DNA of 21,841 bases from assembly GCA_031274115.1 (NCBI GenBank), contig JAISQP010000103.1:1-21841 (forward strand), in the 5' to 3' direction. Each line of letters begins with the position of its first letter. Within the stretch, counting starts at the first letter, position 1. Of this stretch, positions 6,364 through 14,221 are shown one piece after another. The notes beneath the pieces were generated by a model, which was not told the origin of the DNA, made no database searches, and worked only from the letters and a program-made list of their open reading frames with translations. The DNA comes from Synergistaceae bacterium. Lineage in GTDB: Bacteria; Synergistota; Synergistia; Synergistales; Synergistaceae. The translations under genes were made by a program, and so were the position numbers.

Positions 6364-7812
6364 ATGGCTAAGAACATAACGCCGAAGGAGAATAACTACT
6401 CTCAGTGGTACCAGGACGTCATAAAGGCGGCGGAGTTGGCGGACAACGCGCCGGTGAGGGGATGCATGGTCGTTCGCCCGACCGGGTATGGGATATGGGA
6501 GAACATTCAGTCGGCTTTCGATCACGCTTTTAAGGAGACCGGGCACGTCAACGCGTACTTTCCGCTTTTGATCCCGAACTCGTTTATGGAGAAAGAGGCG
6601 AAGCACGTAGAGGGCTTCGCGCCGGAGTGCGCCGTCGTGACCCACGCCGGAGGCGCTCAACTGGAGGAGCCGTATGTGATCCGCCCCACGTCGGAGACAA
6701 TAATAGGGCACATGTACAGCCAATGGGTACACTCGTGGAGGGACCTGCCGATACTGATAAATCAGTGGTGCAACGTCATGCGCTGGGAGAAGCGCCCCCG
6801 GCTCTTCCTCCGCACGTCGGAGTTCCTCTGGCAGGAGGGGCACACGGCCCACGCCACGAGGGACGAGGCTTTTTCGGAGACGATGCTGATGCTCGACGTT
6901 TACAGAAGGATAATGGAGGAGCACCTGGCCCTGCCGGTCATCCACGGAGAGAAGTCCATGAACGAGCGCTTTCCGGGCGCGGACAACACGTTCTCCTGCG
7001 AAGCGATGATGAGCGACAGAAAGGCTCTGCAGGCGGGGACCAGCCACTTCCTCGGCCAGAACTTCGCAAAGGCGTTCGAGATATCCTTCCAGGACAGAAA
7101 CGGCAACATGGACTTCGCGTGGACCACGAGTTGGGGCGTCTCCACGCGCCTCATAGGGGCGATTATAATGACCCACTCGGACAACGACGGGCTGGTGCTG
7201 CCGCCGAAGGTGGCGCCGGTTAAAACCGCGATAATCCCGATATCGAGCGACCAGGACAGGCTCGAACGCGACCTCGAACCGGCGGCGAAAAAACTCTCGG
7301 GCGAACTGAACTCCACGCTGGGCGGTTTCTTTACGACCGTCGACAGGCAATATCACATACGCCCAGGCGACAGGTTTTTCTATCATCTGCAAAGAGGCGT
7401 GCCTATCAGGGTCGAACTCGGAGAGAGGGAGTTCGCGGAGGACAAAGTGACGATAACGCGCCGGGACAACGCGAAAAAGGAACAGGTATCCCTGGCGGAG
7501 GCGCCGGCGAGGATAAAAGCGCTGCTCGACGAGATTCAGGCGGAACTCTATCAGAAAGCACTCGCCTTCCGCGAGGAGAACACGCACGACATATCGAGCA
7601 TGGACGGGCTGAAGGAGTTTTTCAAGGGCGACTCGAAGGGCGGCTTCGCCAGGGCGTATTTTGACGGTTCAGCGGATGACGAGAAGGAAATCAAGGACGT
7701 CACGGGAGGCGCTACGATCCGCTGTATGCCCGCCGATGACGAGAGCAGGGGCAAGTGCGTCTACACCGGAAGGGAAGGCGCGCGCAGAGCGATATTCGCG
7801 AAAGCGTACTAA
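6364..7812 (+). CDS. proS: Prolyl-tRNA synthetase, archaeal/eukaryotic-type (short form)
   Basis: A 482-residue class II synthetase that charges tRNA-Pro in the cytoplasm. Motif 2 region: RPTSETIIGHMYSQW (107-121), then MRWEKRPRLFLRTSEFLWQEGHT around 139-161; the anticodon-binding domain follows, starting near IIPISSDQD. The protein lacks the editing insertion of the long bacterial form and has the extra C-terminal domain of the archaeal/eukaryotic type ending in aromatic Tyr482. That C-terminal domain normally holds four zinc-binding cysteines; here only C454 (TIRC) and C465 (GKCVYT) remain, the other two positions being replaced (FDG and VYT). First gene of a plus-strand run with the hydrolase (12-nt gap) and mnmE. 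ATG 6364 follows a GGGGGA Shine-Dalgarno at 6352-6357. Confidence 0.96.
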   Translation: MAKNITPKENNYSQWYQDVIKAAELADNAPVRGCMVVRPTGYGIWENIQSAFDHAFKETGHVNAYFPLLIPNSFMEKEAKHVEGFAPECAVVTHAGGAQLEEPYVIRPTSETIIGHMYSQWVHSWRDLPILINQWCNVMRWEKRPRLFLRTSEFLWQEGHTAHATRDEAFSETMLMLDVYRRIMEEHLALPVIHGEKSMNERFPGADNTFSCEAMMSDRKALQAGTSHFLGQNFAKAFEISFQDRNGNMDFAWTTSWGVSTRLIGAIIMTHSDNDGLVLPPKVAPVKTAIIPISSDQDRLERDLEPAAKKLSGELNSTLGGFFTTVDRQYHIRPGDRFFYHLQRGVPIRVELGEREFAEDKVTITRRDNAKKEQVSLAEAPARIKALLDEIQAELYQKALAFREENTHDISSMDGLKEFFKGDSKGGFARAYFDGSADDEKEIKDVTGGATIRCMPADDESRGKCVYTGREGARRAIFAKAY

Positions 7813-7824
7813 AGGAGGATTACC

Positions 7825-8607
7825 GTGCAGAACGCGTCCAAACGCGCGCTCGTCATCATCGACCCGCAAAATGACTTCTGCGACCAGAGGGGAAGCCTCT
7901 ATGTCGAAGGCGCGGCGGCCGACGTCCGGCGCCTCTCCGCGCACATAGCGAACAGCGGCGGCGAGTACACCGATATATTCATCTCGCTCGACTCGCACGA
8001 CATCGCCGCCATCTTCCACCCGGCGTTCTGGACGGACGGGGACGGAAACCGCCCCGCGCCGTTCACTCAGATATCGTCCGGCGGCTTCGCGTCCGGGAGG
8101 TGGCGCGTCGCGTCCGCCTCCAACGAAAAACAAGCGGAGCGGACGTTCGCCGCGATGAAAAAAGCCGGCGTCGATGCGGTCACGGTGTGGCCCGAACACT
8201 GCGTCGTCTCGACATGGGGGCATCAGATCGCGGACGGGCTGCGCGACAGCCTCCGAGTCTGGAGGGAGAGGACCGGTCGGGCGGCGCGTTATGTCTTCAA
8301 GGGCGAAAACCCATTCACCGATCAGTTTTCGATATTCGAGGGTCTTGACGCGTCATGGCCGGAGACGGCGTTCAACGAAGTCCTCTTCGCGCGCCTGGCG
8401 GATTGCGAGTCCGTAACCTTCACCGGCGAGGCGCTGAGCCACTGCGTGGAGGCCTCGATACTCTCTTTCACGAGGCGTCTCGGCGACAAAAGACCTCTTC
8501 TCCGGCTGCTCAAAGACTGCTCCTCGCCGGTATCGGGCTTCGATCCCAAAGCGTCCTTCGACAGGATCGCGGCCTCGGGAGTGGAGCTCGCCGAGTCCGG
8601 CGCGTGA
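7825..8607 (+). CDS. Nicotinamidase-like cysteine hydrolase (isochorismatase superfamily)
   Basis: A 260-residue protein, longer than the usual 180-215 of PncA. The pattern of nicotinamidases is visible: catalytic Asp in VIIDPQNDF (D13 by alignment), catalytic Lys159 in VFKGENP, and nucleophile Cys207 in EALSHCVEAS. Metal ligands match those of PncA: D56 and H58 (SLDSHD), H65 (FHPAFW) and H125 in WPEHCV. Nicotinamidase converts nicotinamide to nicotinate and ammonia for NAD salvage; I infer that function, though the LSHC context differs from the usual nucleophile elbow. The start is GTG 7825, preceded by AAAGGAGG (7811-7818) only 12 nt after the proS stop, so the two are co-transcribed. Extra residues lie mainly around 128-160 and at the C-terminus. 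Confidence 0.82.
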   Translation: MQNASKRALVIIDPQNDFCDQRGSLYVEGAAADVRRLSAHIANSGGEYTDIFISLDSHDIAAIFHPAFWTDGDGNRPAPFTQISSGGFASGRWRVASASNEKQAERTFAAMKKAGVDAVTVWPEHCVVSTWGHQIADGLRDSLRVWRERTGRAARYVFKGENPFTDQFSIFEGLDASWPETAFNEVLFARLADCESVTFTGEALSHCVEASILSFTRRLGDKRPLLRLLKDCSSPVSGFDPKASFDRIAASGVELAESGA

Positions 8608-8643
8608 GACTCCATCCCGCCTGTTGAGGCATTCCATACATAA

Positions 8644-10008
8644 ATGAACGGCGGCGACGTCATTGCGGCGATAGCGACGGCGTGGGGCGAGTCGGCAATC
8701 GCTGTCCTGCGCCTCTCCGGCGCCGGATCGGCGGGGATTGCGGACGGATTCTTCAGGGGAAGGCGTCCTCTCGCGTCGGTCCCGCCCCGTTATATGGCAC
8801 TGGGGCTGATAGAGGAGCGCCCCGGCAGAGTCGTCGATCAGGTTCTCGCGGTCCGCTTCGAGGCCGGGAAGAGCTACACCGGGGAGGAGTCCGTCGAGAT
8901 CCACTGTCATGGGGGGATAACGGCCGTTCAGCGCTGTCTGGAGCTCTTCCTCGGCGCGGGCGCTAGGCTCGCGGAACCGGGCGAGTTCACGAAGCGGGCG
9001 TTCCTGTCGGGGCGCATCGACCTGGCCCAGGCCGAGGCCGTCCTGAGCGTAATACGCTCGAAGAGCGACGCCGCGCTCGCGTCATCCGGCAGAACGCTTC
9101 AGGGGCGGCTTTCAGCGGAGATAAGGGCGCTCATGGACGCTCTCACAGCCTTTCGGGCGTCGCTGGAGGTGCGTCTCGACTATCCTGAGGAGGTCGACGG
9201 ACAGGAAACGGACGAAATAGCGGAGGGTGTGGCGGCCATCGCCGGGAGGACCCGCGATCTGGCCGAACGCTGCCGGGTGGGCGTGATGCTCTCGGCGGGC
9301 CTCAAAGTCGCCATAATCGGACGGCCGAACGTCGGCAAATCCGCCCTTTTAAACGCACTCGTCGGCGAGGAGCGCGCGATAGTGACCGACGTGCCCGGAA
9401 CCACCCGCGACACCGTGAGCGCTTTCGCGGTCTGGCGCGGCCTCGCCATGGAGTTCGTGGACACGGCCGGCATCAGGCAGCCCGGGGACGAGGTGGAGGA
9501 GCTGGGAATAGCGAGGTCGCTCAAGGCGATGGAGGGCGCCGACGTCTGCGTCGTCGTCGTCGACTCGTCGCAGCGCCTCACCGGCTTCGACAGGAGCGCG
9601 GCCGGGGGCGTCGCGAAACCGGCGCTGCTCGCTCTGAACAAGAGCGACCTGCCGGGGGCGGCGGACGAGAGCGAGGCGCTGTCGATCGGACGCTTCGAGC
9701 GCGCCGTCCACACCTCCGCCCTCACGGGGGAGGGCGTCGCGGAACTCAAAGACGCCATCTTCGCGCTCGCCGTCGGCGACTCGTCGCTGGAGGAGGGCTT
9801 CACCGCCACAGAGAGGATGACCGCGGCCCTGAACGAGGCCTCGCAATGCATGGATTGCGCGGGAGAGGCGCTCAAAAGATCCGCCGCCGTCGACGCCGCC
9901 GGCGCCCTCCTCGCGGAGGCCGCGGACATCATCGCGAGACTGTTGGGAGAGGACGCGACCGAGGACCTGCTCGACGCCATCTTCTCCACCTTCTGCGTAG
10001 GCAAGTAA
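8644..10008 (+). CDS. mnmE: tRNA uridine-5-carboxymethylaminomethyl GTPase MnmE (TrmE)
   Basis: 454 residues, standard length. The N-terminal tetrahydrofolate-binding domain covers about 1-118, with the helical domain flanking the inserted G domain at roughly 217-375. G1 is GRPNVGKS (226-233), G2 region PGTTRDT (251-257), G3 DTAG (273-276) and G4 NKSD. The C-terminal FCVGK (450-454) keeps the essential cysteine of the family's FCIGK tail. With MnmG it installs the cmnm5 group on wobble uridines using methylene-THF. The gene follows the nicotinamidase-like gene by 36 nt without a strong Shine-Dalgarno; the nearest GAGG is about 17 nt upstream, so its start is less certain than its identity. 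It is probably the last gene of the proS run. Confidence 0.97.
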   Translation: MNGGDVIAAIATAWGESAIAVLRLSGAGSAGIADGFFRGRRPLASVPPRYMALGLIEERPGRVVDQVLAVRFEAGKSYTGEESVEIHCHGGITAVQRCLELFLGAGARLAEPGEFTKRAFLSGRIDLAQAEAVLSVIRSKSDAALASSGRTLQGRLSAEIRALMDALTAFRASLEVRLDYPEEVDGQETDEIAEGVAAIAGRTRDLAERCRVGVMLSAGLKVAIIGRPNVGKSALLNALVGEERAIVTDVPGTTRDTVSAFAVWRGLAMEFVDTAGIRQPGDEVEELGIARSLKAMEGADVCVVVVDSSQRLTGFDRSAAGGVAKPALLALNKSDLPGAADESEALSIGRFERAVHTSALTGEGVAELKDAIFALAVGDSSLEEGFTATERMTAALNEASQCMDCAGEALKRSAAVDAAGALLAEAADIIARLLGEDATEDLLDAIFSTFCVGK

Positions 10009-10046
10009 AAAACATGGCTATCAGCTTGTAACACGTTATAGTTCTG

Positions 10047-10120
10047 GAGGCTCAAGCCGCCCGATTCGCTTCGTTCGTTCAACGCTGTGCGTCGGGGACA
10101 ACGCGGGCAACTTGAGCCTC
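10047..10120. repeat. 10-bp inverted repeat with 54-nt loop downstream of mnmE
   Basis: GAGGCTCAAG (10047-10056) and CTTGAGCCTC (10111-10120) are perfect complements, and CCCG (10060-10063) and CGGG (10104-10107) can pair inside. There is no T-run, so it is not a simple intrinsic terminator. It may stabilise the mnmE mRNA end or be another extragenic palindrome. Confidence 0.5.
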
Positions 10121-10144
10121 TACCTGAGCTAAACGGATAGTCAT

Positions 10145-10175
10145 AAAAAAAGGGTGCAGGGAGCGGGCTCCCTGC
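10145..10175 (-). terminator. Rho-independent terminator of the DUF4139 operon
   Basis: On the minus strand a perfect 9-bp stem, GCAGGGAGC/GCTCCCTGC (10175-10167 with 10164-10156), has a 2-nt central gap. It is followed by ACCC and seven T (10151-10145). It lies about 150 nt past the DUF4139 stop, so the 104-bp repeat falls within the transcript's 3' untranslated region. Confidence 0.85.
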
Positions 10176-10210
10176 CGGCCTGCCGGGGTTTGGTGCGGCG
10201 CCCCAAGGGA

Positions 10211-10314
10211 AAGGCTGATTTATCGTTAGGGGCCTAAAGGGTGAAGATTTAAACCCTTGCGGCGCTTGTGTCCTTAAACAGCAAAACGTCGCTTAAGTGA
10301 CTTAATCAGCGCTT
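10211..10314 (-). repeat. 104-bp repeat, copy A
   Basis: Read on the minus strand, it begins AAGCGCTGATTAA and ends GATAAATCAGCCTT. It aligns without gaps, over exactly 104 nt, to 14118-14221, with the ends and scattered internal blocks conserved and the middle diverged. The ends form an imperfect inverted repeat (AAG-GCTGATT with one bulged C). It sits 8 nt after the DUF4139 stop codon, in transcription orientation. Confidence 0.75.
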
Positions 10315-10322
10315 CCCAAGGT

Positions 10323-11909
10323 CTAACGGTATTCCAGCGTCTCGTCTCCCGGGAAACGGAGCGTATATTCGACGGTGATTTTTTTCGTCTCGCCCGGCTT
10401 CAGCTTTATCCTCCACAGGAGCCTGTTCTCATTGTCGCGTTCGTCGGGCGCCGGGTCGATTTTCTTTACCTCCAGAACGATTTTATCCGTCGTCGGTATC
10501 GGAATGCGATCCCGAACCGTCACCTCCCGTTCATTCTCCATTGCGCTCGTGATTTCGAGAGTGTAGCCGTCGTCGAGCAATCCCTTTCCCGTCCAGTTGC
10601 TTCCCGTCCTGCTTACGAGCGGCGTCTTTTTGGACGTGATCCGGGAGACCATGCCGAAGGGCATCCGCGTCATCCCGGCCATCGACTCGGAGACGGCCGT
10701 CCGCCCGGTGGCGGCGCCGTCCACGGCCAGCTCCGCGACGCCCGGCAACAGCGATTGCGGAACGGCGTCCATGCTGGCGATGATCCACGCTTCTCTGTTC
10801 TGCTCAGGGATGGAGACAATGACCGGAGCGCTCTTCATGGAGAACTCGCCGAGCGAGATTCTCGCCTCGCTCCTGTCGCCCCCTATCTTGCCCCGTCCAT
10901 TGACCGAGACGCTCGTCAAGGTCGAGATCGTCTCAGGCGGCGCCGGGGCGGGAACCCTTTCCTCGAGAGCGTCCCCCAAAGCGCCTATCCGCGGCTCAAA
11001 AGAGTCTTGCTGCGGCTTTACAGCGTTGTAAGCCGTTGTCAAAAAATTTTTTTCCGCGATTCTCAGGCCGACCGTGAGAGGATTTACCTCCGGCGGGGTC
11101 ACGGCGAAGGAGGGCTGACGCGTGTGAAACGAGATCAGCCCGTTGACGTCGACGCCGGAGCCCTGCCACGCGACCGCGTTCATCTTCGCGTCGATCTCGC
11201 CAGTCGCGCTGTTCATCTCCATCTCGTACCCCGCTCTCCAGCCGGCGGCTGGGGTGTACGCCTCGAAGAGCAGGGTCGCGGGGGCGGACGTCGTTCCGCC
11301 GACCTTCAAAATCGCCCTGGGGTTGTGCGGTTTTTTCGTCTCGAGCCTGACCCTCATCGCTTCGTATTCTTCCCGCGCCTCGGCGTGAACCTTCTTCGCC
11401 TTCGCCTCGCCTATGCCGATGTCGACAAGCTCCGTCTCGATATCGAGGCGAAGTTTTTGCGCGCTGGCGGCATATTCGATCAGCTCTTTAGCGGAAATCC
11501 CGCCCTTCTCATCGTCTTGCGTCCGGGCGAAGGGGGATTGCAGCATCTCGAGGGTCTGATTCAACGCGGCCCGGCGGCCCGCGAACAGGCTCACCTCGCG
11601 CGACGCCGCGTCCATCTTCCGTTCGAGAGCGAGAAGCTCCGGATGATCCTTCTCCTTCTCGTAGGAAACCTCGGTTTCAAGAGAGGTCAGCCGCTCCTTA
11701 GTGAGACAGCGCAAACTCTCCAGGCTGAACGCCCCCGGCAGGACAAAATCGAAGCTGCCGCCCGATTTAACCTGGAAGACAAACTTCGCCCCGGAGGGGT
11801 AGAAATCGACGGACCGCACTGTCGCCGGGTCCGCCGACGCGCCGGGACATACCGCCAGAAAAGAACACGCCAGAACCGCAAAAAGCCTTCGCCTTAAAGC
11901 ATTGCGCAT
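10323..11909 (-). CDS. Exported DUF4139 (MuiA-like) protein
   Basis: 528 residues. Residues 1-26 form a signal peptide: basic MRNALRRR, hydrophobic core, and likely cleavage after ASA, giving an envelope location. A YPSGAKFVF beta segment is followed by a long charged helical, probably coiled-coil, region (about 85-195). Next comes the DUF4139 beta domain beginning near GWRAGYEMEM (223-232), with WRIKLKPGETKKI near the end. The family includes 'mucoidy inhibitor A' proteins; the biochemical role is not known. ATG 11909 follows AAGGAGGG by about 8 nt. An out-of-frame ATG lies five bases upstream, closer to that site. It is the last gene after the MATE exporter (25-nt gap), so presumably transcribed with it. 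No missing or broken parts seen. Confidence 0.82.
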   Translation of the reverse strand: MRNALRRRLFAVLACSFLAVCPGASADPATVRSVDFYPSGAKFVFQVKSGGSFDFVLPGAFSLESLRCLTKERLTSLETEVSYEKEKDHPELLALERKMDAASREVSLFAGRRAALNQTLEMLQSPFARTQDDEKGGISAKELIEYAASAQKLRLDIETELVDIGIGEAKAKKVHAEAREEYEAMRVRLETKKPHNPRAILKVGGTTSAPATLLFEAYTPAAGWRAGYEMEMNSATGEIDAKMNAVAWQGSGVDVNGLISFHTRQPSFAVTPPEVNPLTVGLRIAEKNFLTTAYNAVKPQQDSFEPRIGALGDALEERVPAPAPPETISTLTSVSVNGRGKIGGDRSEARISLGEFSMKSAPVIVSIPEQNREAWIIASMDAVPQSLLPGVAELAVDGAATGRTAVSESMAGMTRMPFGMVSRITSKKTPLVSRTGSNWTGKGLLDDGYTLEITSAMENEREVTVRDRIPIPTTDKIVLEVKKIDPAPDERDNENRLLWRIKLKPGETKKITVEYTLRFPGDETLEYR

Positions 11910-11934
11910 CTCATGAACCCTCCTTAATGTCGTT

Positions 11935-13317
11935 TCAGACGGCGCGGGGCGCCTGCAGAGGCTTTATCCTCTCGTTGTAAATTCGCCTGATGAAAAAAGC
12001 GCTCATCACCAGCGTCGCGAACTCCGCGGCGGGAAACGCCCACCATATCGCGTTCACGTCGCGGGTGAGCGACAGAAGCCACGCTGTCGGCAGAAGGAAG
12101 ACCAACTGTCTGGTTCCGGCCACCAGCAGGCTTTTCATCCCGTCCCCAAGTGCCTGGAAGATGGACAGCGCCGCGATGCAGAACCCGGCGAACACGAAGT
12201 GAAAGCTTATGACCCGCAGCGCCGGAACTCCGATTGCAAGCATCTCGTCCGTGGCGTTGAACAGCATCAGAAGCTGCCTCGGAAATATCTGAAAGACCAG
12301 CGTCCCGAGCAGCATTATCCCAAAGGCGTACGCGAGGCTCAGCTTTATGGTCTTTATTATCCTGTCCTTCTTCCGCGCCCCATAATTGTAGGCTATTATG
12401 GGAACCATGCCGTTATTCAGCCCGAATATCGGCATGAAGATAAAGCTCTGAAGTTTGAAATAAACTCCGAAAACCGCGGTCGCCGTAGGCGTGAACGAGA
12501 TCAATATGCCGTTCAATGCGTAGATCATGACTGAGCCGAGCGAGCCCATCATAATCGACGGAAAGCCCACCGCGTAAATCCGCTTTATAACTCCGCCGTC
12601 CGGCCTGAATTTCCGAAACGATAGACTGATCTCCCGATTCTTCCGGATGTTGAAATAAAGAGCGCAAAACGCTCCGGCGGTCTGACCGATGACGGTTGCG
12701 AGCGCGGCGCCAGCGACGCCCATCCTTGGGAACCCCAGGAGACCGAATATCATGATCGGGTCGAGGACGAGGTTGACGAGCGCGCCTAACGACTGCGAGA
12801 TCATGGCGTAAAACGTCTTCCCGGTCGATATCAGAAGCCGCTCCATCATTACCTGATTGAACACGCCGAAGGAAAAAACGCAGACTACGGACAGATAATC
12901 CTCCCCATACCGGACTATTTCCGCAATATCCGTCTGGGCGCGAAAATAAGCGGGCACGCCCAAAAAACCGAAGGCGGTAAACGCCGCGCAGCTCACCCAG
13001 GCGAGAAAGATCCCGTTTACCGCCGACCTGTTGGCGTTGTCAAAATTTTTCTCGCCGAGGCTCTTCGACAAAAAGGCGTTTACTCCCACGCCCGTCCCGA
13101 CTCCAAAGCCTATCATGAGCACTTGAAGGGGGAACGCGAGCGAAACCGCCGTCAGCGCGTTTTCGCTGATCCTTGCGACGAAAATGCTGTCGACGACGTT
13201 GTAAAGCGCCTGCACCAGCATGGAGATAATCATGGGTATCGAAAGGGACAACAGCAGAGGGTGAATGGGCGTCACGCCCATTTTGTTTTCCGGGCGCGCA
13301 ACGTCGGTGTTTTCCAT
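11935..13317 (-). CDS. MATE family multidrug/Na+ antiporter (NorM/DinF-like)
   Basis: 460 residues with about twelve hydrophobic segments in two homologous halves, as in MatE transporters. Family features include PLLLSLSIPMIISMLVQALYN at the first helix, VDSIFVARI just after it, and the mirrored FGLNNGMVPIIAYNYGARK and QALGDGMKS segments in the second half. It would export cationic or toxic compounds across the inner membrane using an H+ or Na+ gradient; the substrate is not predictable. The ATG at 13317 shares one base with the stop of the preceding kinase-like gene (TGATG), an arrangement for termination-reinitiation. A TTG codon directly upstream is also in frame but less likely. Confidence 0.92.
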   Translation of the reverse strand: MENTDVARPENKMGVTPIHPLLLSLSIPMIISMLVQALYNVVDSIFVARISENALTAVSLAFPLQVLMIGFGVGTGVGVNAFLSKSLGEKNFDNANRSAVNGIFLAWVSCAAFTAFGFLGVPAYFRAQTDIAEIVRYGEDYLSVVCVFSFGVFNQVMMERLLISTGKTFYAMISQSLGALVNLVLDPIMIFGLLGFPRMGVAGAALATVIGQTAGAFCALYFNIRKNREISLSFRKFRPDGGVIKRIYAVGFPSIMMGSLGSVMIYALNGILISFTPTATAVFGVYFKLQSFIFMPIFGLNNGMVPIIAYNYGARKKDRIIKTIKLSLAYAFGIMLLGTLVFQIFPRQLLMLFNATDEMLAIGVPALRVISFHFVFAGFCIAALSIFQALGDGMKSLLVAGTRQLVFLLPTAWLLSLTRDVNAIWWAFPAAEFATLVMSAFFIRRIYNERIKPLQAPRAV

Positions 13318-13925
13318 CAATCGTCTCCTCGGGCAAGTTTAAATTCTTCGACAAATTTTCTGAGCACGGCGACCGACGCCGGAATGCCGATGCTGCTGTC
13401 TATGCAGATATCGTAATTCCGCGCCCTCCCCCACTTTTTATGAGTGAAAAAATCGTAGTAGGACGCGCGGTTTTTATCCTGCCTCCTGACGTATTCCTCC
13501 AGATTTTTTTCGCTTTCGCGATACTCGCTCCTCGCGAAGCTGACTCTCCAGTCGAAAGGCGCGTGGATAAAAATCCTGGCGCAGTTTTTACTGTCTCTGA
13601 GCACATAGTCGGCGCACCTTCCTATCAAAACGCAGGACTCCCTCTCCGCAATATCCCTTATCACGCCGGATTGCGCGATGAAAACCTGCTCCGGGACGGG
13701 CAGTTCCCGCCCGACGATAAAAATATACGAACTATAGAGAAAACCGGCGGTTTTCCCCTGCTCTATTTCCTGAACATAGTCCTCCGCGAGGCCGGTCTCT
13801 CTTGCCGCCGCCGCGATAAGCTCTCTGTCGTAAAAGGCGATTCCAAGTTCCTCCGCGAGTCTCCTGCCTATAATTCTTCCGCCGGAGCCGTACTCCCGCG
13901 CGATTGTAACGCTGTATTTTCGCAT
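13317..13925 (-). CDS. Cytidylate kinase-like family protein (AAA_26)
   Basis: 202 residues from ATG 13925, chosen because AGAAGGA precedes it and the family's N-terminus (RKYSVTIAREYGSGGRIIGRRLAEELG) starts there. Longer forms would extend through unrelated sequence. The P-loop region reads REYGSGGRIIG, with arginine where classical Walker A has lysine, as is usual for this family. FYDRELI (31-37) and VLIGRCADYVL (99-109) are further family segments, and the middle has FIHAPFDWRVS and the EEYVRRQDKNRASYYDFF block. True Cmk enzymes have a different nucleotide-monophosphate-binding insert; the substrate of this group is unknown. Translationally coupled to the MATE exporter by TGATG. Confidence 0.85.
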   Translation of the reverse strand: MRKYSVTIAREYGSGGRIIGRRLAEELGIAFYDRELIAAAARETGLAEDYVQEIEQGKTAGFLYSSYIFIVGRELPVPEQVFIAQSGVIRDIAERESCVLIGRCADYVLRDSKNCARIFIHAPFDWRVSFARSEYRESEKNLEEYVRRQDKNRASYYDFFTHKKWGRARNYDICIDSSIGIPASVAVLRKFVEEFKLARGDD

Positions 13926-13957
13926 TCCGTCCTTCTCCGATCTTATCCTTACGAGAC

Positions 13958-13984
13958 AGTATACCACGGGCGCCGCTGATTCAA
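13958..13984 (-). promoter_or_regulatory. Possible promoter of the kinase-like/MATE/DUF4139 operon
   Basis: On the minus strand TATACT (13963-13958) is a good -10 about 33 nt before the start codon. The best -35 is TTGAAT (13984-13979), at a short 15-nt spacing. It would give a leader of about 25 nt. Confidence 0.4.
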
Positions 13985-14077
13985 TCATTAACCCAGGCGC
14001 TCGCAAACGTTAAAACAGCTTTTTTTGATTTTACCGGCATTTATTTAACGTATTACAGATATATAGCTGCAAAACAT

Positions 14078-14106
14078 TAGACAGAGCATAAAATCTCTGT
14101 TATAAT
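14078..14106 (+). promoter_or_regulatory. Sigma70-type promoter of the chemotaxis receptor gene
   Basis: TAGACA (14078-14083), a 17-nt spacer, then TATAAT (14101-14106). The predicted start near 14113 is only a few bases before the 104-bp repeat, so the repeat would be the first structured part of the mRNA and the leader would be about 300 nt. Confidence 0.7.
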
Positions 14107-14117
14107 TGCAGCCAGAG

Positions 14118-14221
14118 AAGCGCTGATTAAATCGCTGAAACGACGTCGCGCCATTTGCCAATACGGAGACCATCGAGGTTTTAATCGTTATCCTTCAGAC
14201 CTCTGACAATAAATCAGCCTT
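14118..14221 (+). repeat. 104-bp repeat, copy B
   Basis: It begins AAGCGCTGATTAA and ends ACAATAAATCAGCCTT. It matches 10314-10211 (minus strand) over the same 104-nt length without gaps. Its terminal TCTGACAATAAATCAG recurs exactly at 6308-6323. It is read in the direction of the downstream receptor gene. Confidence 0.75.

Larger units (their letters stand above)
10009..10322. other. Convergent intergenic region with hairpin, terminator and 104-bp repeat
   Basis: This 314-bp gap lies between the converging mnmE and DUF4139 genes. From left to right it holds an inverted repeat (10047-10120), a minus-strand terminator (10145-10175), a GC-rich stretch, and one copy of the 104-bp repeat (10211-10314). 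No gene is seen. Confidence 0.7.

Noticed and set aside
6763..6780. ATAAATCAGTGG inside proS, resembling the repeat ends
   Set aside because: It encodes a conserved stretch (LINQW) of the synthetase, so it is best explained as a coincidence of coding sequence.
6328..7587. 419-residue open frame antisense to proS
   Set aside because: Arg/Leu/Val-rich shadow translation of proS with no domain or start signal.
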